Made by a program: the position numbers and the translations under genes. Under the pieces are notes generated by a model. It did no database searches. It had not been told where the DNA came from and saw only the letters and a list, made by a program, of their open reading frames with translations. From Variovorax sp. DXTD-1 (GTDB lineage: Bacteria > Pseudomonadota > Gammaproteobacteria > Burkholderiales > Burkholderiaceae_C): 64,000 bases of DNA. The DNA is taken from positions 142,011 to 206,010 of the forward strand of contig NZ_RWKH01000008.1 in assembly GCF_003984625.1 (NCBI RefSeq), read 5' to 3'. Shown piece after piece: positions 1 through 12,141 of this stretch. How positions within the stretch are numbered: the first letter of the stretch is position 1; every line of letters begins with the position of its first letter.

Positions 1-743
1 ACGTCGCCAGCGGCTGGCGCTTTCAAAGCCGGCCGGAGATGCGCGACCACCTCGATCGCCTGCACCCCGAGAAACCGCCGCGCTACACGCGGGCTGCCCT
101 CGAAACGCTGGCCATCATTGCCTACCGCCAACCGGTCACGCGCGGCGACATGGAAGACATTCGCGGCGTCACCATCAATTCCCTCATCTTGAAGCAGCTC
201 GAAGACCGAGGCTGGGTCGAGGTGATCGGCCACCGCGAAACCGTGGGACGGCCGGCGCTCTATGCCACCACGCGGCAATTTCTCGACGATCTCGGCCTGG
301 CCTCGCTGGACCAGTTACCGCTGATCGAGACGCCGGCCCAGCAGGCGGCATTGGTCGACGCGCTCGACCAGGCCTCGGGCAACCAGCCCGGCCTGCCGAT
401 GGAAATCGCCGGCGAATCAGACGCCGATGCCTCTGCTGCAGACGCGGGCCTGGAGGCGGAATTGACCCTGACCGCTGCCGAGAGCCCCGAGGCAACGGAA
501 AATCAGGCGCAAGACGAGCCGCAGGCCGCCGAGGCGCACGCCGAAGTGTTCGATGCGGCTGAAGCCATCGAAGCGGTCGACGCCGCTGCCGCGCAATTTG
601 CCGAGGACGCGGCCTCGCCCGAAGAGCCTTCGGGAATTCCCGCCCCCGAGGAAGTCGAGCCTCACGTTGCGCTCGAGTCCGAAGAAGTCCCGTCGCCCGA
701 CGAGACCGATCCCCACGCTGTTTCTCCCGGAAAAACCTCATGA
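1..743 (+). CDS. scpB: SMC-Scp complex subunit ScpB (5' end outside window)
   Basis: ScpB is the winged-helix kleisin partner of the SMC-ScpA condensin that organises and segregates the chromosome. The reading frame is open from base 3 with no start codon before the ScpB-type sequence begins, so the N-terminus lies upstream of the window. The visible 246 residues hold the second winged-helix domain (motifs [20 protein letters not shown] and GRPALYATT), then an Ala/Glu/Asp-rich tail of over 100 residues that looks disordered, longer than in compact ScpB proteins. The stop overlaps the rluB start (ATGA), so the two are probably translated together. Family assignment is firm; only the tail's role is unknown. 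Confidence 0.93.
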   Translation, partial: VASGWRFQSRPEMRDHLDRLHPEKPPRYTRAALETLAIIAYRQPVTRGDMEDIRGVTINSLILKQLEDRGWVEVIGHRETVGRPALYATTRQFLDDLGLASLDQLPLIETPAQQAALVDALDQASGNQPGLPMEIAGESDADASAADAGLEAELTLTAAESPEATENQAQDEPQAAEAHAEVFDAAEAIEAVDAAAAQFAEDAASPEEPSGIPAPEEVEPHVALESEEVPSPDETDPHAVSPGKTS

Positions 744-2548
744 GCTCCTCCGACACCGACGACGCGGCAATCGTACCGGTCCAGCCCGAATCCGATAAAA
801 AAGAGGCGGTCACGGAAGTGTCCAGCCCCTCTTCGGATGCCGATGCTGGCGCATCCGCTCCTGTTGCCGGCGAAAGTGAAGGTCCCAAGAAAAAGCGTGC
901 CCCGCGCCGCAAGAAGACGGTAGAGCCGGGTGCAGATGGCGAAGCCGCGGCAGCACCCGCGGAAAGCCCTGAGCCGGTGATCGAAGCCGTCGCGGAGGCG
1001 GCTCCCGTAGCGGCTCCCGTTTCGGCGCCAACCCCTGCCGCTCCTGTCAAGGCTGCCGCCCCGGTTGCAGCGGCTGAACAGCGCGAAGAGCGCCGCGAGG
1101 AAGAGGGCGCTCGAGGCCAGTACGACGACGAAGAAGAGGAAGACGAGCCCGACGAGGAAGAAGACGACCTCGACCGCGCACGCCGTGCCGCCGAGCGCGA
1201 GCAGCGCAATGCGCTGCCGCCCGAACCGATCCGTTTCGCGGACGTCATTTCAGGCCAGTTCGACGCCGACGAGGAGAGCCCCGAAGTCCCGCCGCTCAAG
1301 CGCGTGCTGCTGCCGGAGGCCGACTCGCCCAAGCTCCACAAGGTTCTGGCCCAAGCCGGCCTCGGCTCGCGGCTCGAAATGGAAGCGCTGATTCTCCAGG
1401 GCCGCATCTCGGTCAATAACGAACCGGCCCACATCGGCCAGCGCATCCAGTACGGCGACCAGGTCAAGATCAACGGCAAGCCCATTCGCTACCGCATCGC
1501 GCCGCCTCCGCCGCGCGTCATCGCGTACCACAAGCCCGTGGGCGAGGTCGTGACCCACGACGACCCGCAGAACCGCCCCACGGTGTTCCGAAAGCTGCCG
1601 CGCCTGCAGCAGGGCAAGTGGCAATCGGTCGGCCGGCTCGACCTGAACACCGAAGGCCTGCTGCTGTTCAGCAGCTCCGGCGATCTGGCCAACCAGCTGA
1701 TGCATCCCCGTTTCGGCCTTGAGCGCGAGTACGCCGTGCGAGTGCTGGGTGCGCTCAGCGCCGAAGAAAAGAAGAAGCTGCTCGAAGGCGTGCGCCTCGA
1801 CGACGGCATGGCCCAGTTCGGCACCATCGAAGAGGGCGGAGGCGAGGGCTTGAACTGCTGGTACCGCGTCACCATTTCCGAAGGCCGCAACCGCGAGGTG
1901 CGGCGCCTGTTCGAATCGGTCGGCCATGCGGTCAGCCGCCTGATCCGCATCCGCTACGGTGCCATGGTGCTTCCGCGCGGGCTGAAGCGCGGCGCCTGGA
2001 TGGAACTCGACGAGCGCGACATCAGCGCTTTGTTCCAGGCCTCCGGCGGTGGCGCGCCACGCCCGCAGCAGCAGCGCGGGCCGGGGGGGCAAGACGGTCC
2101 GGGTGCCGGCGGTGGCCGCAACGGGCGCAACAAGAAGCGCCGCGGCAACAACCGCAACGCCGGCGGCGCACAGCAGCAGCCCCGCGACATGCGCGACGAC
2201 GGCCGCGAAGCGCCCATTCCGAATCCGCTCGGCGACGGCCGGCCGCCGCGCGGTGAGCGCGGGGGGCGTGGCAACCGGGGCGGCGGTGGCGGTAACGCAG
2301 GCATGCCGCCGCAAGGGCGCCGCGGCAACAACAACAATCGTGGCAACCGCCAGGGTGAGGAGCGTCCGCCAAGCGGAGCGAACCAGCCCGATCCGATGAA
2401 GACCTCGCTCGGCTACATCGGCGCCGACAGCTTTTCGCGCCAGCGAAAGGAGCAGCGCCAGGGCCCAGGCCGCCGCGGCGGCGGTCCGGCAGGCGGTGGC
2501 TTTGGCGGGCAGGGCGGTTTGGGTGGCAACCGCCGCCGCGGACGCTGA
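740..2548 (+). CDS. rluB: 23S rRNA pseudouridine synthase RluB with long low-complexity tails
   Basis: RluB converts U2605 of 23S rRNA to pseudouridine. After about 190 residues of Ala/Pro/Glu-rich leader, an S4 RNA-binding domain (begins [14 protein letters not shown]) is followed by the RsuA/RluB-family synthase domain. The catalytic aspartate is about residue 301 in [13 protein letters not shown]. From about residue 440 to the end the protein is a Gly/Arg/Asn/Gln-rich tail resembling RNA-binding RGG-type disorder. At 602 residues it is about twice the length of E. coli RluB, and the excess is entirely in the two tails. It overlaps scpB by 4 bp, a common beta-proteobacterial arrangement. 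RluE/RsuA paralogues are the alternatives, but length and context favour RluB. Confidence 0.93.
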   Translation: MSSSDTDDAAIVPVQPESDKKEAVTEVSSPSSDADAGASAPVAGESEGPKKKRAPRRKKTVEPGADGEAAAAPAESPEPVIEAVAEAAPVAAPVSAPTPAAPVKAAAPVAAAEQREERREEEGARGQYDDEEEEDEPDEEEDDLDRARRAAEREQRNALPPEPIRFADVISGQFDADEESPEVPPLKRVLLPEADSPKLHKVLAQAGLGSRLEMEALILQGRISVNNEPAHIGQRIQYGDQVKINGKPIRYRIAPPPPRVIAYHKPVGEVVTHDDPQNRPTVFRKLPRLQQGKWQSVGRLDLNTEGLLLFSSSGDLANQLMHPRFGLEREYAVRVLGALSAEEKKKLLEGVRLDDGMAQFGTIEEGGGEGLNCWYRVTISEGRNREVRRLFESVGHAVSRLIRIRYGAMVLPRGLKRGAWMELDERDISALFQASGGGAPRPQQQRGPGGQDGPGAGGGRNGRNKKRRGNNRNAGGAQQQPRDMRDDGREAPIPNPLGDGRPPRGERGGRGNRGGGGGNAGMPPQGRRGNNNNRGNRQGEERPPSGANQPDPMKTSLGYIGADSFSRQRKEQRQGPGRRGGGPAGGGFGGQGGLGGNRRRGR

Positions 2549-2699
2549 AAGCCTGCCGCCAAGCGCAGCCTTTCGCGGGGTTTTCACCAAGGCCCCGGGC
2601 TGCGCCGGTTAAAATCAGAGGCTTTGTCGCCGTAGAGTGCAACATATTCGTTGCAGTCGTGACAAAACACTTCAAAATCAAAGCTCAGGAAGCACTTCA

Positions 2700-3125
2700 A
2701 TGGCTATCGAACGTACCCTCTCCATCATCAAGCCCGACGCCGTTGCAAAGAACGTTATCGGCAAGATCGTTTCCCGCTTCGAAGCTGCCGGTCTCAAGGT
2801 CGTGGCCGCCAAGCTGGTGCACCTCTCGCGCAACGAAGCCGAGCAGTTCTACTCGGTGCACAAAGAGCGTCCGTTCTTCAAGGACCTGGTCGAGTTCATG
2901 ATCTCCGGCCCCGTGTTCGTGCAAGTGCTCGAAGGCGAGAACGCAATCGCCAAGAACCGCGACCTGATGGGCGCCACCGACCCCAAGAAGGCAGCCCCCG
3001 GCACCATCCGCGCCGACTTCGCCGACAGCATCGACGCCAACGCCGTGCACGGTTCGGACGCACCCGAAACCGCAGCGAACGAAGTGGCTTTCTTCTTCGC
3101 CGGCCTCAACGTCTACGCACGCTGA
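2700..3125 (+). CDS. ndk: Nucleoside diphosphate kinase
   Basis: Ndk transfers the gamma-phosphate of ATP to other nucleoside diphosphates through a phospho-histidine in the cytoplasm. The 141-residue product is exactly family length. It carries the N-terminal signature [15 protein letters not shown] and the active-site histidine at residue 117 in [13 protein letters not shown] chose the ATG at 2700 because an AGGA-type ribosome site precedes it and the frame upstream has no family similarity. It starts the segment leading to rlmN, 21 bp downstream. About 150 bp of non-coding DNA separates it from rluB and probably contains its promoter, though I see no strong consensus there. Confidence 0.98.
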   Translation: MAIERTLSIIKPDAVAKNVIGKIVSRFEAAGLKVVAAKLVHLSRNEAEQFYSVHKERPFFKDLVEFMISGPVFVQVLEGENAIAKNRDLMGATDPKKAAPGTIRADFADSIDANAVHGSDAPETAANEVAFFFAGLNVYAR

Positions 3126-3146
3126 AGCCGTATCCCGGCTGATTTC

Positions 3147-4298
3147 ATGACCACGGCCAACCTGCTCGAATTCGATCTCGAGGGGCTGGCTGCGTTCTGC
3201 GAAAAGCTCGGCGAGAAGCGATTCCGCGCCACGCAGTTGTTCCGCTGGATCCACCAGCGTGGCGCCAGCGACTTCGCCCAGATGACCGATCTGGCCAAGT
3301 CGCTGCGCGAGAAGCTCGCCACAACCGCTCGCGTCGAGGCGCTCACGGTTCTCACGCAGCACGAATCCAAGGACGGCACGATCAAGTGGCTGTTCGACGT
3401 CGGCGACGGCAATGCCGTCGAAGCCGTATTCATTCCCGAAGACGACCGTGGCACGCTGTGCGTGTCGTCTCAGGCCGGCTGCGCGGTGGGTTGCCGCTTT
3501 TGCTCCACGGGGCACCAGGGCTTCAGCCGCAACTTGAGCACAGGCGAAATCGTCGCCCAGTTGTGGTTTGCCGAGCACTTCCTGCGCAAGCACCTGAAAC
3601 GCGACGAGCGCGTCATTTCCAACGTGGTGATGATGGGCATGGGCGAGCCGCTGCAGAACTACTCGGCGCTGGTGCCGGCGCTGCGCACCATGCTCGACGA
3701 CAACGCCTATGGGCTGTCGCGCCGCCGCGTGACCGTGTCGACTTCCGGCGTGGTGCCGATGATCGACCGCCTGGGCGTCGATTGCGCGGTCGCCATGGCC
3801 GTGTCGCTGCACGCGCCCAACGATGCGCTGCGCGACGATCTCGTGCCGCTCAATCGCAAGTACCCCATCGCAGAACTGATCGAGGCCTGCAAGCGCTATC
3901 TGGCGCATGCGCCACGCGACTTCATCACCTTCGAGTACTGCATGCTCGACGGCGTGAACGACCAGCCCGAGCATGCGCGGCAACTGGTGGAGCTCGTTCG
4001 CACGCATGGCATTTCGTGCAAGTTCAACCTGATTCCGTTCAACCCGTTTCCGGCCTCGGGCCTGCTGCGTTCGCCGCAGCCGCGGGTGCTGGCGTTTGCC
4101 AGGACGCTGAGCGAGGCCGGCCTCGTGACCACCGTGCGCAAGACGCGCGGCGACGACATCGACGCGGCCTGCGGACAGCTGGCCGGCGACGTGAAGGACC
4201 GCACGCGCGCTGCCGAACGCATGGCCCAGCGCCGTGCCGTGTCGGAGCGGCCTGTTGTTTTGCATCCGGTCCGAAAGACCACCCCCCAGGAGCACTGA
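3147..4298 (+). CDS. rlmN: Dual-specificity RNA methyltransferase RlmN
   Basis: RlmN is a radical-SAM enzyme that methylates C2 of A2503 in 23S rRNA and A37 of some tRNAs. The [4Fe-4S] ligands are Cys112, Cys116 and Cys119 in [13 protein letters not shown]. The GEPLQNY motif and the C-terminal methyl-carrying cysteine region (DIDAACGQL) are present. At 383 residues it has the family's usual size. It lies 21 bp after ndk and 4 bp before pilW, matching the ndk-rlmN-pilW-rodZ-ispG-hisS order typical of Burkholderiales. There are no unusual features apart from a short basic C-terminal extension after the core. Confidence 0.97.
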   Translation: MTTANLLEFDLEGLAAFCEKLGEKRFRATQLFRWIHQRGASDFAQMTDLAKSLREKLATTARVEALTVLTQHESKDGTIKWLFDVGDGNAVEAVFIPEDDRGTLCVSSQAGCAVGCRFCSTGHQGFSRNLSTGEIVAQLWFAEHFLRKHLKRDERVISNVVMMGMGEPLQNYSALVPALRTMLDDNAYGLSRRRVTVSTSGVVPMIDRLGVDCAVAMAVSLHAPNDALRDDLVPLNRKYPIAELIEACKRYLAHAPRDFITFEYCMLDGVNDQPEHARQLVELVRTHGISCKFNLIPFNPFPASGLLRSPQPRVLAFARTLSEAGLVTTVRKTRGDDIDAACGQLAGDVKDRTRAAERMAQRRAVSERPVVLHPVRKTTPQEH

Positions 4299-4302
4299 CC
4301 CA

Positions 4303-5157
4303 ATGAGCATGGCCTTTCCGATGACCACCGCGAGCGCGCAGCGGCTGCTGGCTGCAAGCTTTGCCGGTGTGGCCGTGGCGTTTCTGCTCGGGGGCTGCGT
4401 CAACACGCGGACCACCACCACGAGCCTGGCCGACACCAGCTCGGGCAAGGGCGCGGAGATCGTCACCGAGTCGGACGAAAGCAGCCGGCAGCGCCGCGCG
4501 CGGCTGCGGCTGGAGTTGGCCTCGGGCTACTTCGAGCATGGCCAGAACACCGTCGCACTCGACGAAATCAAGCAGGCGCTGGTCGCCGACCCCAACTACG
4601 CGGATGCCTACAGCCTGCGGGGCCTCGTCTACATGCGGCTCGACGATGCCGGTATGGCCGAAGACAGCTTCCGTCGGGCCATTGCCATCAACCCTCGCGA
4701 TCCCAACGTGCGGCACAACTACGGCTGGCTCCTGTGCCAGCAGAACCGCTATGGCGACGCGGCCCAGCAGTTCAGCGCCGCGCTCGCGGTGCCGAGCTAC
4801 ACCGACCGCGCCAAGACGCTGATGAACCAAGGCGTGTGCGAGCTCAGGGCCGGCCAGCGTCCGGAGGCGGAGCGCAGCCTGATGCAGGCCTACGAGATCG
4901 ATGCCGGCAATCCGGTGGTCGGATTCAATCTGGCCTCGCTGCTGGCGCAACGCGAGGAATGGTCGCGTGCGCAGTTCTACATTCGCCGTGTCAACAACAG
5001 TCCTTCGGCCAGCGCCGAGACGCTGTGGCTCGGCATCAAGATCGAACGACGGCTCAACAACCGCGAGGCAGTTGCGCAGTTGGGAGGGCAACTGCAACGG
5101 CGCTTTCCGCAGTCCCGGGAGGCAATAGCGTACGAGCGCGGGAATTTCAATGACTGA
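4303..5157 (+). CDS. pilW: Type IV pilus biogenesis/stability lipoprotein PilW (PilF)
   Basis: PilW/PilF is an outer-membrane lipoprotein of TPR repeats that helps the PilQ secretin assemble or stay stable. The 284-residue product has a hydrophobic signal ending in a lipobox (FLLGGC, Cys about residue 28). Several tetratricopeptide repeats follow from about residue 65 to 260, including motifs like NPRDPNVRHNYGWLLCQQ. The ATG at 4303 was chosen because AGGAG lies about 10 bp upstream and the in-frame upstream extension is not signal-like. The stop overlaps the downstream gene by 8 bp. Other pilus genes are absent from the window, as usual for this conserved location. Confidence 0.9.
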   Translation: MSMAFPMTTASAQRLLAASFAGVAVAFLLGGCVNTRTTTTSLADTSSGKGAEIVTESDESSRQRRARLRLELASGYFEHGQNTVALDEIKQALVADPNYADAYSLRGLVYMRLDDAGMAEDSFRRAIAINPRDPNVRHNYGWLLCQQNRYGDAAQQFSAALAVPSYTDRAKTLMNQGVCELRAGQRPEAERSLMQAYEIDAGNPVVGFNLASLLAQREEWSRAQFYIRRVNNSPSASAETLWLGIKIERRLNNREAVAQLGGQLQRRFPQSREAIAYERGNFND

Positions 5158-6126
5158 ACGGGTTTCGGAGTTCGGCACTTCCGCGGCACTGCCGCTCGAG
5201 GAAGGCGACATCACGCACAAGACGGCCGGCGACATGCTTCGCGAGGCGCGCGAGGCCCATGGCCTGCATATCGAAATGGTGGCCGCGGCGCTGAAGGTGC
5301 CGCCGCAGAAGCTCATGGCGCTGGAGGCGGACGATATCGATTCGCTGCCCGACCCGGTCTTTGCGCGCGCCCTGGCAAGCAGCGTCTGCCGCGCGTTGCG
5401 CATCGATGCCGCTCCCGTGCTGGCAAAGCTGCCGGGAGCGCAGCGCGCACCGCTGGCAACGGCCGACCGCACGCTCAAGAGCAACATCGTTTCCGGCACG
5501 CCGCGCTGGAACGGCAGCCGTTCCAACGGGCTGCCATCGCGCGCATTGCTGATCGTCGTCGCTTTGCTGCTGGTTGGGGCAGCGGTGCTGTTCTGGCTAC
5601 CGCAGTCGGCTTTCGACCAGGTCGGTGCCGCCGTCTCGCGCTGGACGGCGCGCGGCGAAACCGAAACAGGTTCGGTGACCGAGGCGCCTTCGGCTGCAGC
5701 GGCGCCAGGCGGAGCATCCGTCGTCGAGAACACGCCGGTATCGCCCGTGCCGCCTGCGGCAAGTGGTCCGGCAACTGCGGCGGCGCCCGGAACGCGGGTA
5801 GCACCTGCCGCACCGGGTGCGCCATCCGCGATGGCCTTGCCCGCGGCCAACGCGGCCGCAACAGTTGCAACACCCGCTGCCGGTGCGGGGCAACCCCTTG
5901 TCTTCGTCGCGCGCGAAGACTGCTGGATCACGGTGACCGAAGCCGGCGGCAAGCAGTTGCTGCGCCGCATCGTGCAAGCGGGCGAAACCGTGGGGTTGTC
6001 TGGCGCGCTGCCGCTGTCGGTGGTGGTCGGGCGCGCATCGGCGGTCGATGTGCAAGTGCGCGGAAAGCCCTACGATCTGAAACCGGTCACGCGCGGTGGC
6101 GGCGTGGCGCGTTTCGAGGTGACATC

Positions 6127-6130
<4 letters not shown>
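5150..6130 (+). CDS. RodZ-like helix-turn-helix membrane protein (DUF4115)
   Basis: This 326-residue protein has the RodZ layout. A cytoplasmic helix-turn-helix domain covers about residues 20-90 ([20 protein letters not shown]). One transmembrane segment lies near 130-150 ([19 protein letters not shown]). An Ala/Pro-rich periplasmic linker follows, and a C-terminal beta-rich DUF4115 domain starts about residue 245 ([11 protein letters not shown]). RodZ proteins link MreB to the rod-shape peptidoglycan machinery. The gene overlaps pilW by 8 bp, and its TGA overlaps the TTG start of ispG, indicating strong translational coupling. In this genome group the locus is often annotated only as helix-turn-helix domain protein; a cell-shape role is inferred from family and position. 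Confidence 0.88.
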
Positions 6131-7404
<1,274 letters not shown>

Positions 7405-7421
7405 CACCTCCGCAGACTCTC

Positions 7422-8732
7422 ATGGCTGAAAAACTGAATGCCGTCAAAGGCATGAACGACATATTGCCGCCCGAATCGGCGCGCTGGGAGTGGCTGGAGG
7501 CCACCGTGCGCGACCTGATGGGGCGCTTTGCATACCGCAACGTGCGCACGCCGATCCTGGAGCGCACGGCTCTTTTCGTGCGCGGCATCGGCGAGGTCAC
7601 CGACATCGTCGAGAAGGAGATGTACTCCTTTGAAGATCGCGCCGACAAGCACGGCAAGTTCGAACATCTGACCATGCGCCCCGAGAACACGGCCGGACTT
7701 GTGCGCGCGGTGATCGAGCACAACATGCTGTACGAAGGCCCCAAGCGGCTCTGGTACACCGGGCCGATGTTCCGCCGCGAGAACGTGCAGCGCGGGCGGT
7801 TCCGGCAGTTCCACCAGATCGGTGCGGAAGCCCTGGGCTTTGCGGGCCCTGACGTCGATGCGGAGCTGATCCTGCTGGCCAATGCGCTTTGGAAGGCCAT
7901 TGGCTTGACCGACGTGCGGCTCGAACTCAACAGCCTGGGCCAGCCCGCCGAGCGCGCGCTGCACCGCGCCCAGCTCATTGCCCATTTCGAGAAGCATGCC
8001 GACAAGCTCGACGAAGACGGCAAGCGGCGCCTGCACAGCAATCCGCTGCGCATTCTCGACACCAAGAATCCGGCGATGAAGGACGTGGTCGAATCGGCAC
8101 CGAAGCTGATCGACTTTCTCGGGGCTGAATCGCTTGCGCACTTCGAGGGATTGCAAGCCATCCTCAAGGCCAACGATGTCGCATTCACGATCAATCCGCG
8201 CCTAGTGCGCGGGCTCGACTACTACAACCTCAGCGTGTTCGAGTTCGTGACCGACCGGCTGGGGGCGCAGGGCACAGTGTGTGCAGGCGGCCGCTACGAC
8301 GACCTGATTGCGCAGATCGGCGGCAAGCCGGCACCGGCCGTGGGATGGGCAATGGGCATCGAACGTGTTCTCGATCTGCTGAAGGAGCAGGGCGCCGAGG
8401 TTGCTGCGCCCGTGCCCAATGCCTACGCCGTGGTGCCTGATGCCGCATCGATGCCTGTGGTGTTGCGTACCTTGCAGCAGTTGCGCGAGTCGGGTGTCAG
8501 CGTGCAGATGCATGCGGCCACTGCGGACGGGCTCAGCAGCTTCAAGGCGCAGATGAAGAAAGCCGATGCCAGCGGCGCCACCTACGCCCTGATTTTCGGC
8601 GCCGATGAACTTGCGCGCGGCGAAGTGACTCTCAAGTCGTTGCGCGACGGAAGCGGTGCGCAGAGCGCCCGCGCTCTTGCCGAAGTGGCCACCTGGGCCG
8701 CCACCCTACAATCGCCGGCTCCCAACACCTGA
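7422..8732 (+). CDS. hisS: Histidyl-tRNA synthetase
   Basis: HisS charges tRNA-His. The 436-residue class II synthetase shows motif 2 ([19 protein letters not shown]), the HisA histidine-binding motif LVRGLDYYN, and a C-terminal anticodon-binding domain. Its start [18 protein letters not shown] is the classic HisRS N-terminus, so the ATG at 7422 is used although the frame is open far upstream. It lies between ispG (17 bp) and a YfgM-like gene (5 bp). The paralogue HisZ, which lacks charging activity, lies at 16222; this copy retains the complete histidine-binding motifs and is the true synthetase. Confidence 0.97.
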   Translation: MAEKLNAVKGMNDILPPESARWEWLEATVRDLMGRFAYRNVRTPILERTALFVRGIGEVTDIVEKEMYSFEDRADKHGKFEHLTMRPENTAGLVRAVIEHNMLYEGPKRLWYTGPMFRRENVQRGRFRQFHQIGAEALGFAGPDVDAELILLANALWKAIGLTDVRLELNSLGQPAERALHRAQLIAHFEKHADKLDEDGKRRLHSNPLRILDTKNPAMKDVVESAPKLIDFLGAESLAHFEGLQAILKANDVAFTINPRLVRGLDYYNLSVFEFVTDRLGAQGTVCAGGRYDDLIAQIGGKPAPAVGWAMGIERVLDLLKEQGAEVAAPVPNAYAVVPDAASMPVVLRTLQQLRESGVSVQMHAATADGLSSFKAQMKKADASGATYALIFGADELARGEVTLKSLRDGSGAQSARALAEVATWAATLQSPAPNT

Positions 8733-8737
8733 TACGC

Positions 8738-9430
8738 ATGGCAACCCATCTCGATCTCGACGAACAGGAACAGCTCGACCAGCTCAAGCATTTCTGGAAC
8801 ACCTACGGCACCCTGATCACCTGGGTGGTATTGCTCGTGGCCGGGGCTTTCGTGGCCTGGAACGGCTGGCAGTATTTCCAGCGCAGCAAGGCGGCGCAAG
8901 CCGCGGCGCTCTACGACGAGGTCGAGCGCAGCGCGCAGTCCGGCGACGTGGAGCGCATCCAGCGCGTGCTGGCCGACATGAAGGAACGCTTCGCCAAGAC
9001 GGCCTATGCGCAGCAGGCCGGCCTTCTTGCCGCCAAGGCGCTGTACGAGAAGGGCAATCTGGACGCTTCGCGCGCAGCCCTCGGCTGGGTCGCCGAAAGC
9101 GCTGTCGATCCGGGCTACAAGGCGGTGGCCAAGCTCCGGCTGGCGGCCGAACTGCTCGACAGCAAGTCGTACGACGAAGCGCTGAAGCAACTCTCTGGCG
9201 ATGTGCCCAAGGAATTCGAGCCTCTCGTGGCCGATCGCAAGGGCGATATCTACATGGCGCAGGGCAAACGCAACGAAGCGCAAGCCGAATACCGCAAGGC
9301 CTGGACCGGTCTTGGCGCGACGTCCGACTACCGGCGTCTCGTCGAATTCAAGCTCAATGCCTCCGGCGTCGATCCGAAAAGCCTGGCACCCGTGATCACG
9401 GTCACGCCGGCAGCCCCCCAAAAATCCTGA
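8738..9430 (+). CDS. YfgM-family tetratricopeptide membrane protein
   Basis: This 230-residue protein has a short cytoplasmic N-terminus, one membrane segment about residues 25-45 (TLITWVVLLVAGAFVAWNGW), and a periplasmic TPR-like domain to the end. That is the layout of YfgM, an ancillary SecYEG/periplasmic-chaperone partner. It sits between hisS and bamB, exactly where yfgM occurs in E. coli and many proteobacteria. The spacing of 5 bp to hisS and 12 bp to bamB suggests one transcript. The assignment rests on architecture and synteny; the direct molecular role in this organism is inferred. Confidence 0.9.
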   Translation: MATHLDLDEQEQLDQLKHFWNTYGTLITWVVLLVAGAFVAWNGWQYFQRSKAAQAAALYDEVERSAQSGDVERIQRVLADMKERFAKTAYAQQAGLLAAKALYEKGNLDASRAALGWVAESAVDPGYKAVAKLRLAAELLDSKSYDEALKQLSGDVPKEFEPLVADRKGDIYMAQGKRNEAQAEYRKAWTGLGATSDYRRLVEFKLNASGVDPKSLAPVITVTPAAPQKS

Positions 9431-9442
9431 TCGCATCGCATT

Positions 9443-10585
9443 ATGAATTTCAAGCGTTTCATGCCTGAGTCGTCTGTCCTGCGCGCGGGTTCGGCTATTG
9501 TTTTGGTAGCAATGCTGGCTGCCTGCTCGGGCACCAGCAAGCCCAAGCCCGCCGAACTGCCGCCAAACCCCGGCCTGTTCGGGGTCCGCCAAGCCTGGAG
9601 CGTTCGCATCCCGGCCGTGAGCTTCCCCCTCGCGGTCGATGTCAGCGGCGACATCGTGACTGTGGCAGGTACCGACGGCACCGTGGTGGCCATCGATGCC
9701 CGTGCCGGGCGCGAAACCTGGCGCGGTAACGTCGGCGCCAAGCTGGCGGCGGGCGTCGGCAGCGACGGGTCGCTGGCCGCCGTCGTCACCGCCGACAATG
9801 AACTGGTCGCCATCGAAGGCGGCAAGGTCCTCTGGAAGCAGCGCCTCTCGGCCCAGGCCTTTACCGCACCGCTGGTAGCTGGCCGGCGTGTCTTCGTGCA
9901 AACGGCCGACCGCAGCATCAGCGCCTGGGACGGCCAGAGCGGCCGCCGCCTCTGGCTGCAGCAGCGCACCGCCGAAAACCTTGTGCTCAAGAAATCGGGC
10001 GTGCTGATTGCGGTGGGCGACACGCTGGTGTCGGGCATCGGTGGCCGCCTGGTCGGCATGAACCCGGGCAACGGTACCTCGCGCTGGGAAGCGCCGATTG
10101 CCGCACCGCGCGGCACCAACGACGTCGAGCGCCTGGTCGACCTGACCGGCAGCGTGAGCCGTGTCGGCGACACCGTCTGCGCCCGGGCCTACTACGCCAA
10201 CGTTGGCTGCGTCGACACCGTTCGCGGCCAATTGCTCTGGACCAAGCCGGCATCCGGCGCCGAAGGCGTGAGCGGTGACGAAAGCTTTGTGTACGGCACC
10301 GAATCGGACGGCAGCGTCACGGCGTGGCGCCGCGCCGATGGCGAGCGCGCCTGGCAGTCGACCCGCTTCAAGAACCGCGTCCTGACCGGTCCGCTGGCCG
10401 TGGGACGTTCGCTCGTCATTGGCGAAAGCACCGGAACGCTGCACTTCGTCTCGCGCGAAGACGGCGCACTGCTCAATCGGGTCACGCCCGACGGCTCCGC
10501 CATTGGCGTAACCCCGGTGATGGCCGGCAATACGGTTGTCGTCGTGACGGCCAACGGCGGTGTGTTTGGCTATCGCCCTGAATAA
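9443..10585 (+). CDS. bamB: Outer-membrane assembly lipoprotein BamB
   Basis: BamB is the beta-propeller lipoprotein of the BAM complex that inserts beta-barrel proteins into the outer membrane. The 380-residue product has a signal peptide ending in a lipobox (MLAACSG, Cys about residue 29). A run of PQQ-type WD-like repeats follows, such as VVAIDARAGRETWRG, IEGGKVLWKQRL and SISAWDGQSGRRLWLQQ. Length and the hisS-yfgM-bamB-der order match the family. The ATG at 9443 directly precedes a typical positively charged signal sequence. It is probably co-transcribed with the YfgM-like gene and der, which begins 48 bp downstream. Confidence 0.95.
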   Translation: MNFKRFMPESSVLRAGSAIVLVAMLAACSGTSKPKPAELPPNPGLFGVRQAWSVRIPAVSFPLAVDVSGDIVTVAGTDGTVVAIDARAGRETWRGNVGAKLAAGVGSDGSLAAVVTADNELVAIEGGKVLWKQRLSAQAFTAPLVAGRRVFVQTADRSISAWDGQSGRRLWLQQRTAENLVLKKSGVLIAVGDTLVSGIGGRLVGMNPGNGTSRWEAPIAAPRGTNDVERLVDLTGSVSRVGDTVCARAYYANVGCVDTVRGQLLWTKPASGAEGVSGDESFVYGTESDGSVTAWRRADGERAWQSTRFKNRVLTGPLAVGRSLVIGESTGTLHFVSREDGALLNRVTPDGSAIGVTPVMAGNTVVVVTANGGVFGYRPE

Positions 10586-10633
10586 CTTTCTCGAAGGCCC
10601 GCCCATGAAAACCGCGCCAATGAAAGGCCGGCC

Positions 10634-11977
10634 ATGAAGCCGGTCGTGGCTCTGGTCGGGCGTCCCAACGTCGGCAAGTCGACCCTTTTCAACCGCTTGA
10701 CGCAGACGCGCGATGCCATAGTCGCCGACTTTGCGGGGCTCACGCGCGACCGCCATTACGGTAACGGCCGCCTGGGCAAGCACGAGTTCATCGTGATCGA
10801 CACCGGCGGCTTCGAGCCCGATGCCGGCAGCGGCATTTACAAGGAAATGGCCAAGCAGACGCGGCAGGCCGTGGCCGAGGCCGACGTGGTGATCTTCGTG
10901 GTCGACGCGCGCGAAGGCCTTTCGGCGCAAGACCACGACATTGCCAACGAATTGCGCAGGCTCGGCAAGCCATGCGTGCTGGCGGCCAACAAGGCCGAAG
11001 GCATGCATGACGGCACCAAGCTCGTCGACTTCTACGAACTGGGCTTTGGCGACGTGCACGGCGTTTCCGCCGCGCACGGGCAGGGCATGCGCGATTTGGT
11101 CGAGCTGGCCCTCGCGCCGCTCAACCTGCCGGATCCGGAAGACGACACCGACGAAGACGACGTCAACAAGCCGATCAAGCTGGCGGTGGCCGGACGGCCC
11201 AACGTCGGCAAGTCCACGCTGATCAACACCTGGCTTGGCGAAGAGCGCCTGGTGGCCTTCGACATGCCGGGCACCACACGCGATGCCATTTCGGTGCCGT
11301 TCGAGCGCAACGGCCAGCGCTTCGAGCTCATCGACACGGCCGGCCTGCGCCGCAAGGGCAAGGTGTTCGAGGCGATCGAGAAGTTCTCGGTGGTCAAGAC
11401 GCTGCAGGCCATCGAATCGGCCAACGTGGTGCTGCTGCTGCTCGACGCCACCCAGGGCGTGACCGACCAGGACGCGCACATTGCGGGCTACATCCTCGAG
11501 AGCGGACGGGCGGTGGTGATTGCCATCAACAAGTGGGACGCGGTCGACAGCTACCAGCGCGAGCAGATCCAGCGCCAGATCGAAACCCGCCTGCCGTTCC
11601 TCAAGTTCGCATCGCTGCATTTCATCTCGGCCATCAAGCGCCAGGGCCTCGGCCCGGTGTGGCAGGCGATTGCGCAGGCCCACAAGTCGGCCACCCGCAA
11701 GATGTCCACGCCCGTGCTGACCCGGCTGCTGCTGGAGGCGGTGCAGTTCCAGTCGCCCAAGCGCGCGGGCATGTTCCGTCCCAAGCTGCGCTATGCGCAC
11801 CAGGGCGGCATGAATCCGCCGGTGATCATCATCCACGGCAATTCGCTGGAGCACGTGACCGAGGCGTACAAGCGCTTTCTCGAAGGGCGCTTTCGCAAGG
11901 AATTCGACCTCGTGGGCACGCCCTTGCGCATCCAGTTCAAAAGCTCGCAGAATCCCTTTGCGGACAAGGACGACTGA
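10634..11977 (+). CDS. der: Ribosome-associated GTPase Der (EngA)
   Basis: Der is a double-GTPase required for 50S ribosome maturation. Both G domains are visible in the 447 residues. P-loops [12 protein letters not shown] (about residue 8) and [12 protein letters not shown] (about 190) are each followed by DTGG/DTAG switch motifs and NKAE/NKWD base-recognition motifs. A C-terminal KH-like domain ends at PFADKDD. The ATG at 10634 overlaps the stop of an 11-codon in-frame mini-ORF (10605-10637), which could couple translation. The gene closes the hisS-bamB-der run before the hfq promoter region. Confidence 0.97.
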   Translation: MKPVVALVGRPNVGKSTLFNRLTQTRDAIVADFAGLTRDRHYGNGRLGKHEFIVIDTGGFEPDAGSGIYKEMAKQTRQAVAEADVVIFVVDAREGLSAQDHDIANELRRLGKPCVLAANKAEGMHDGTKLVDFYELGFGDVHGVSAAHGQGMRDLVELALAPLNLPDPEDDTDEDDVNKPIKLAVAGRPNVGKSTLINTWLGEERLVAFDMPGTTRDAISVPFERNGQRFELIDTAGLRRKGKVFEAIEKFSVVKTLQAIESANVVLLLLDATQGVTDQDAHIAGYILESGRAVVIAINKWDAVDSYQREQIQRQIETRLPFLKFASLHFISAIKRQGLGPVWQAIAQAHKSATRKMSTPVLTRLLLEAVQFQSPKRAGMFRPKLRYAHQGGMNPPVIIIHGNSLEHVTEAYKRFLEGRFRKEFDLVGTPLRIQFKSSQNPFADKDD

Positions 11978-12141
11978 GCGCGCTTGCCGACCGATGGCAG
12001 CCAATGAGCTGCGGCTGCGCCGGAAGTTCCGCCTTTTGAGAGACGTTATTTTTCAAAGGCTTTTGACCCCGCCTGCTGCGGCGCAGAAACGCTGTGTTAA
12101 GGTCATCTCTCCAACAACTACTCTTGAACACGGAGAATATC

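Noticed and set aside
2600..2699. Promoter-like TTGCAG and CAAAAT boxes before ndk
   Set aside because: They match the consensus too weakly to call a promoter.
8582..12004. A 1140-codon open frame on the minus strand
   Set aside because: It lies antisense to the yfgM-like gene, bamB and der, has no family motifs, and its length comes from high GC content in the third codon position.
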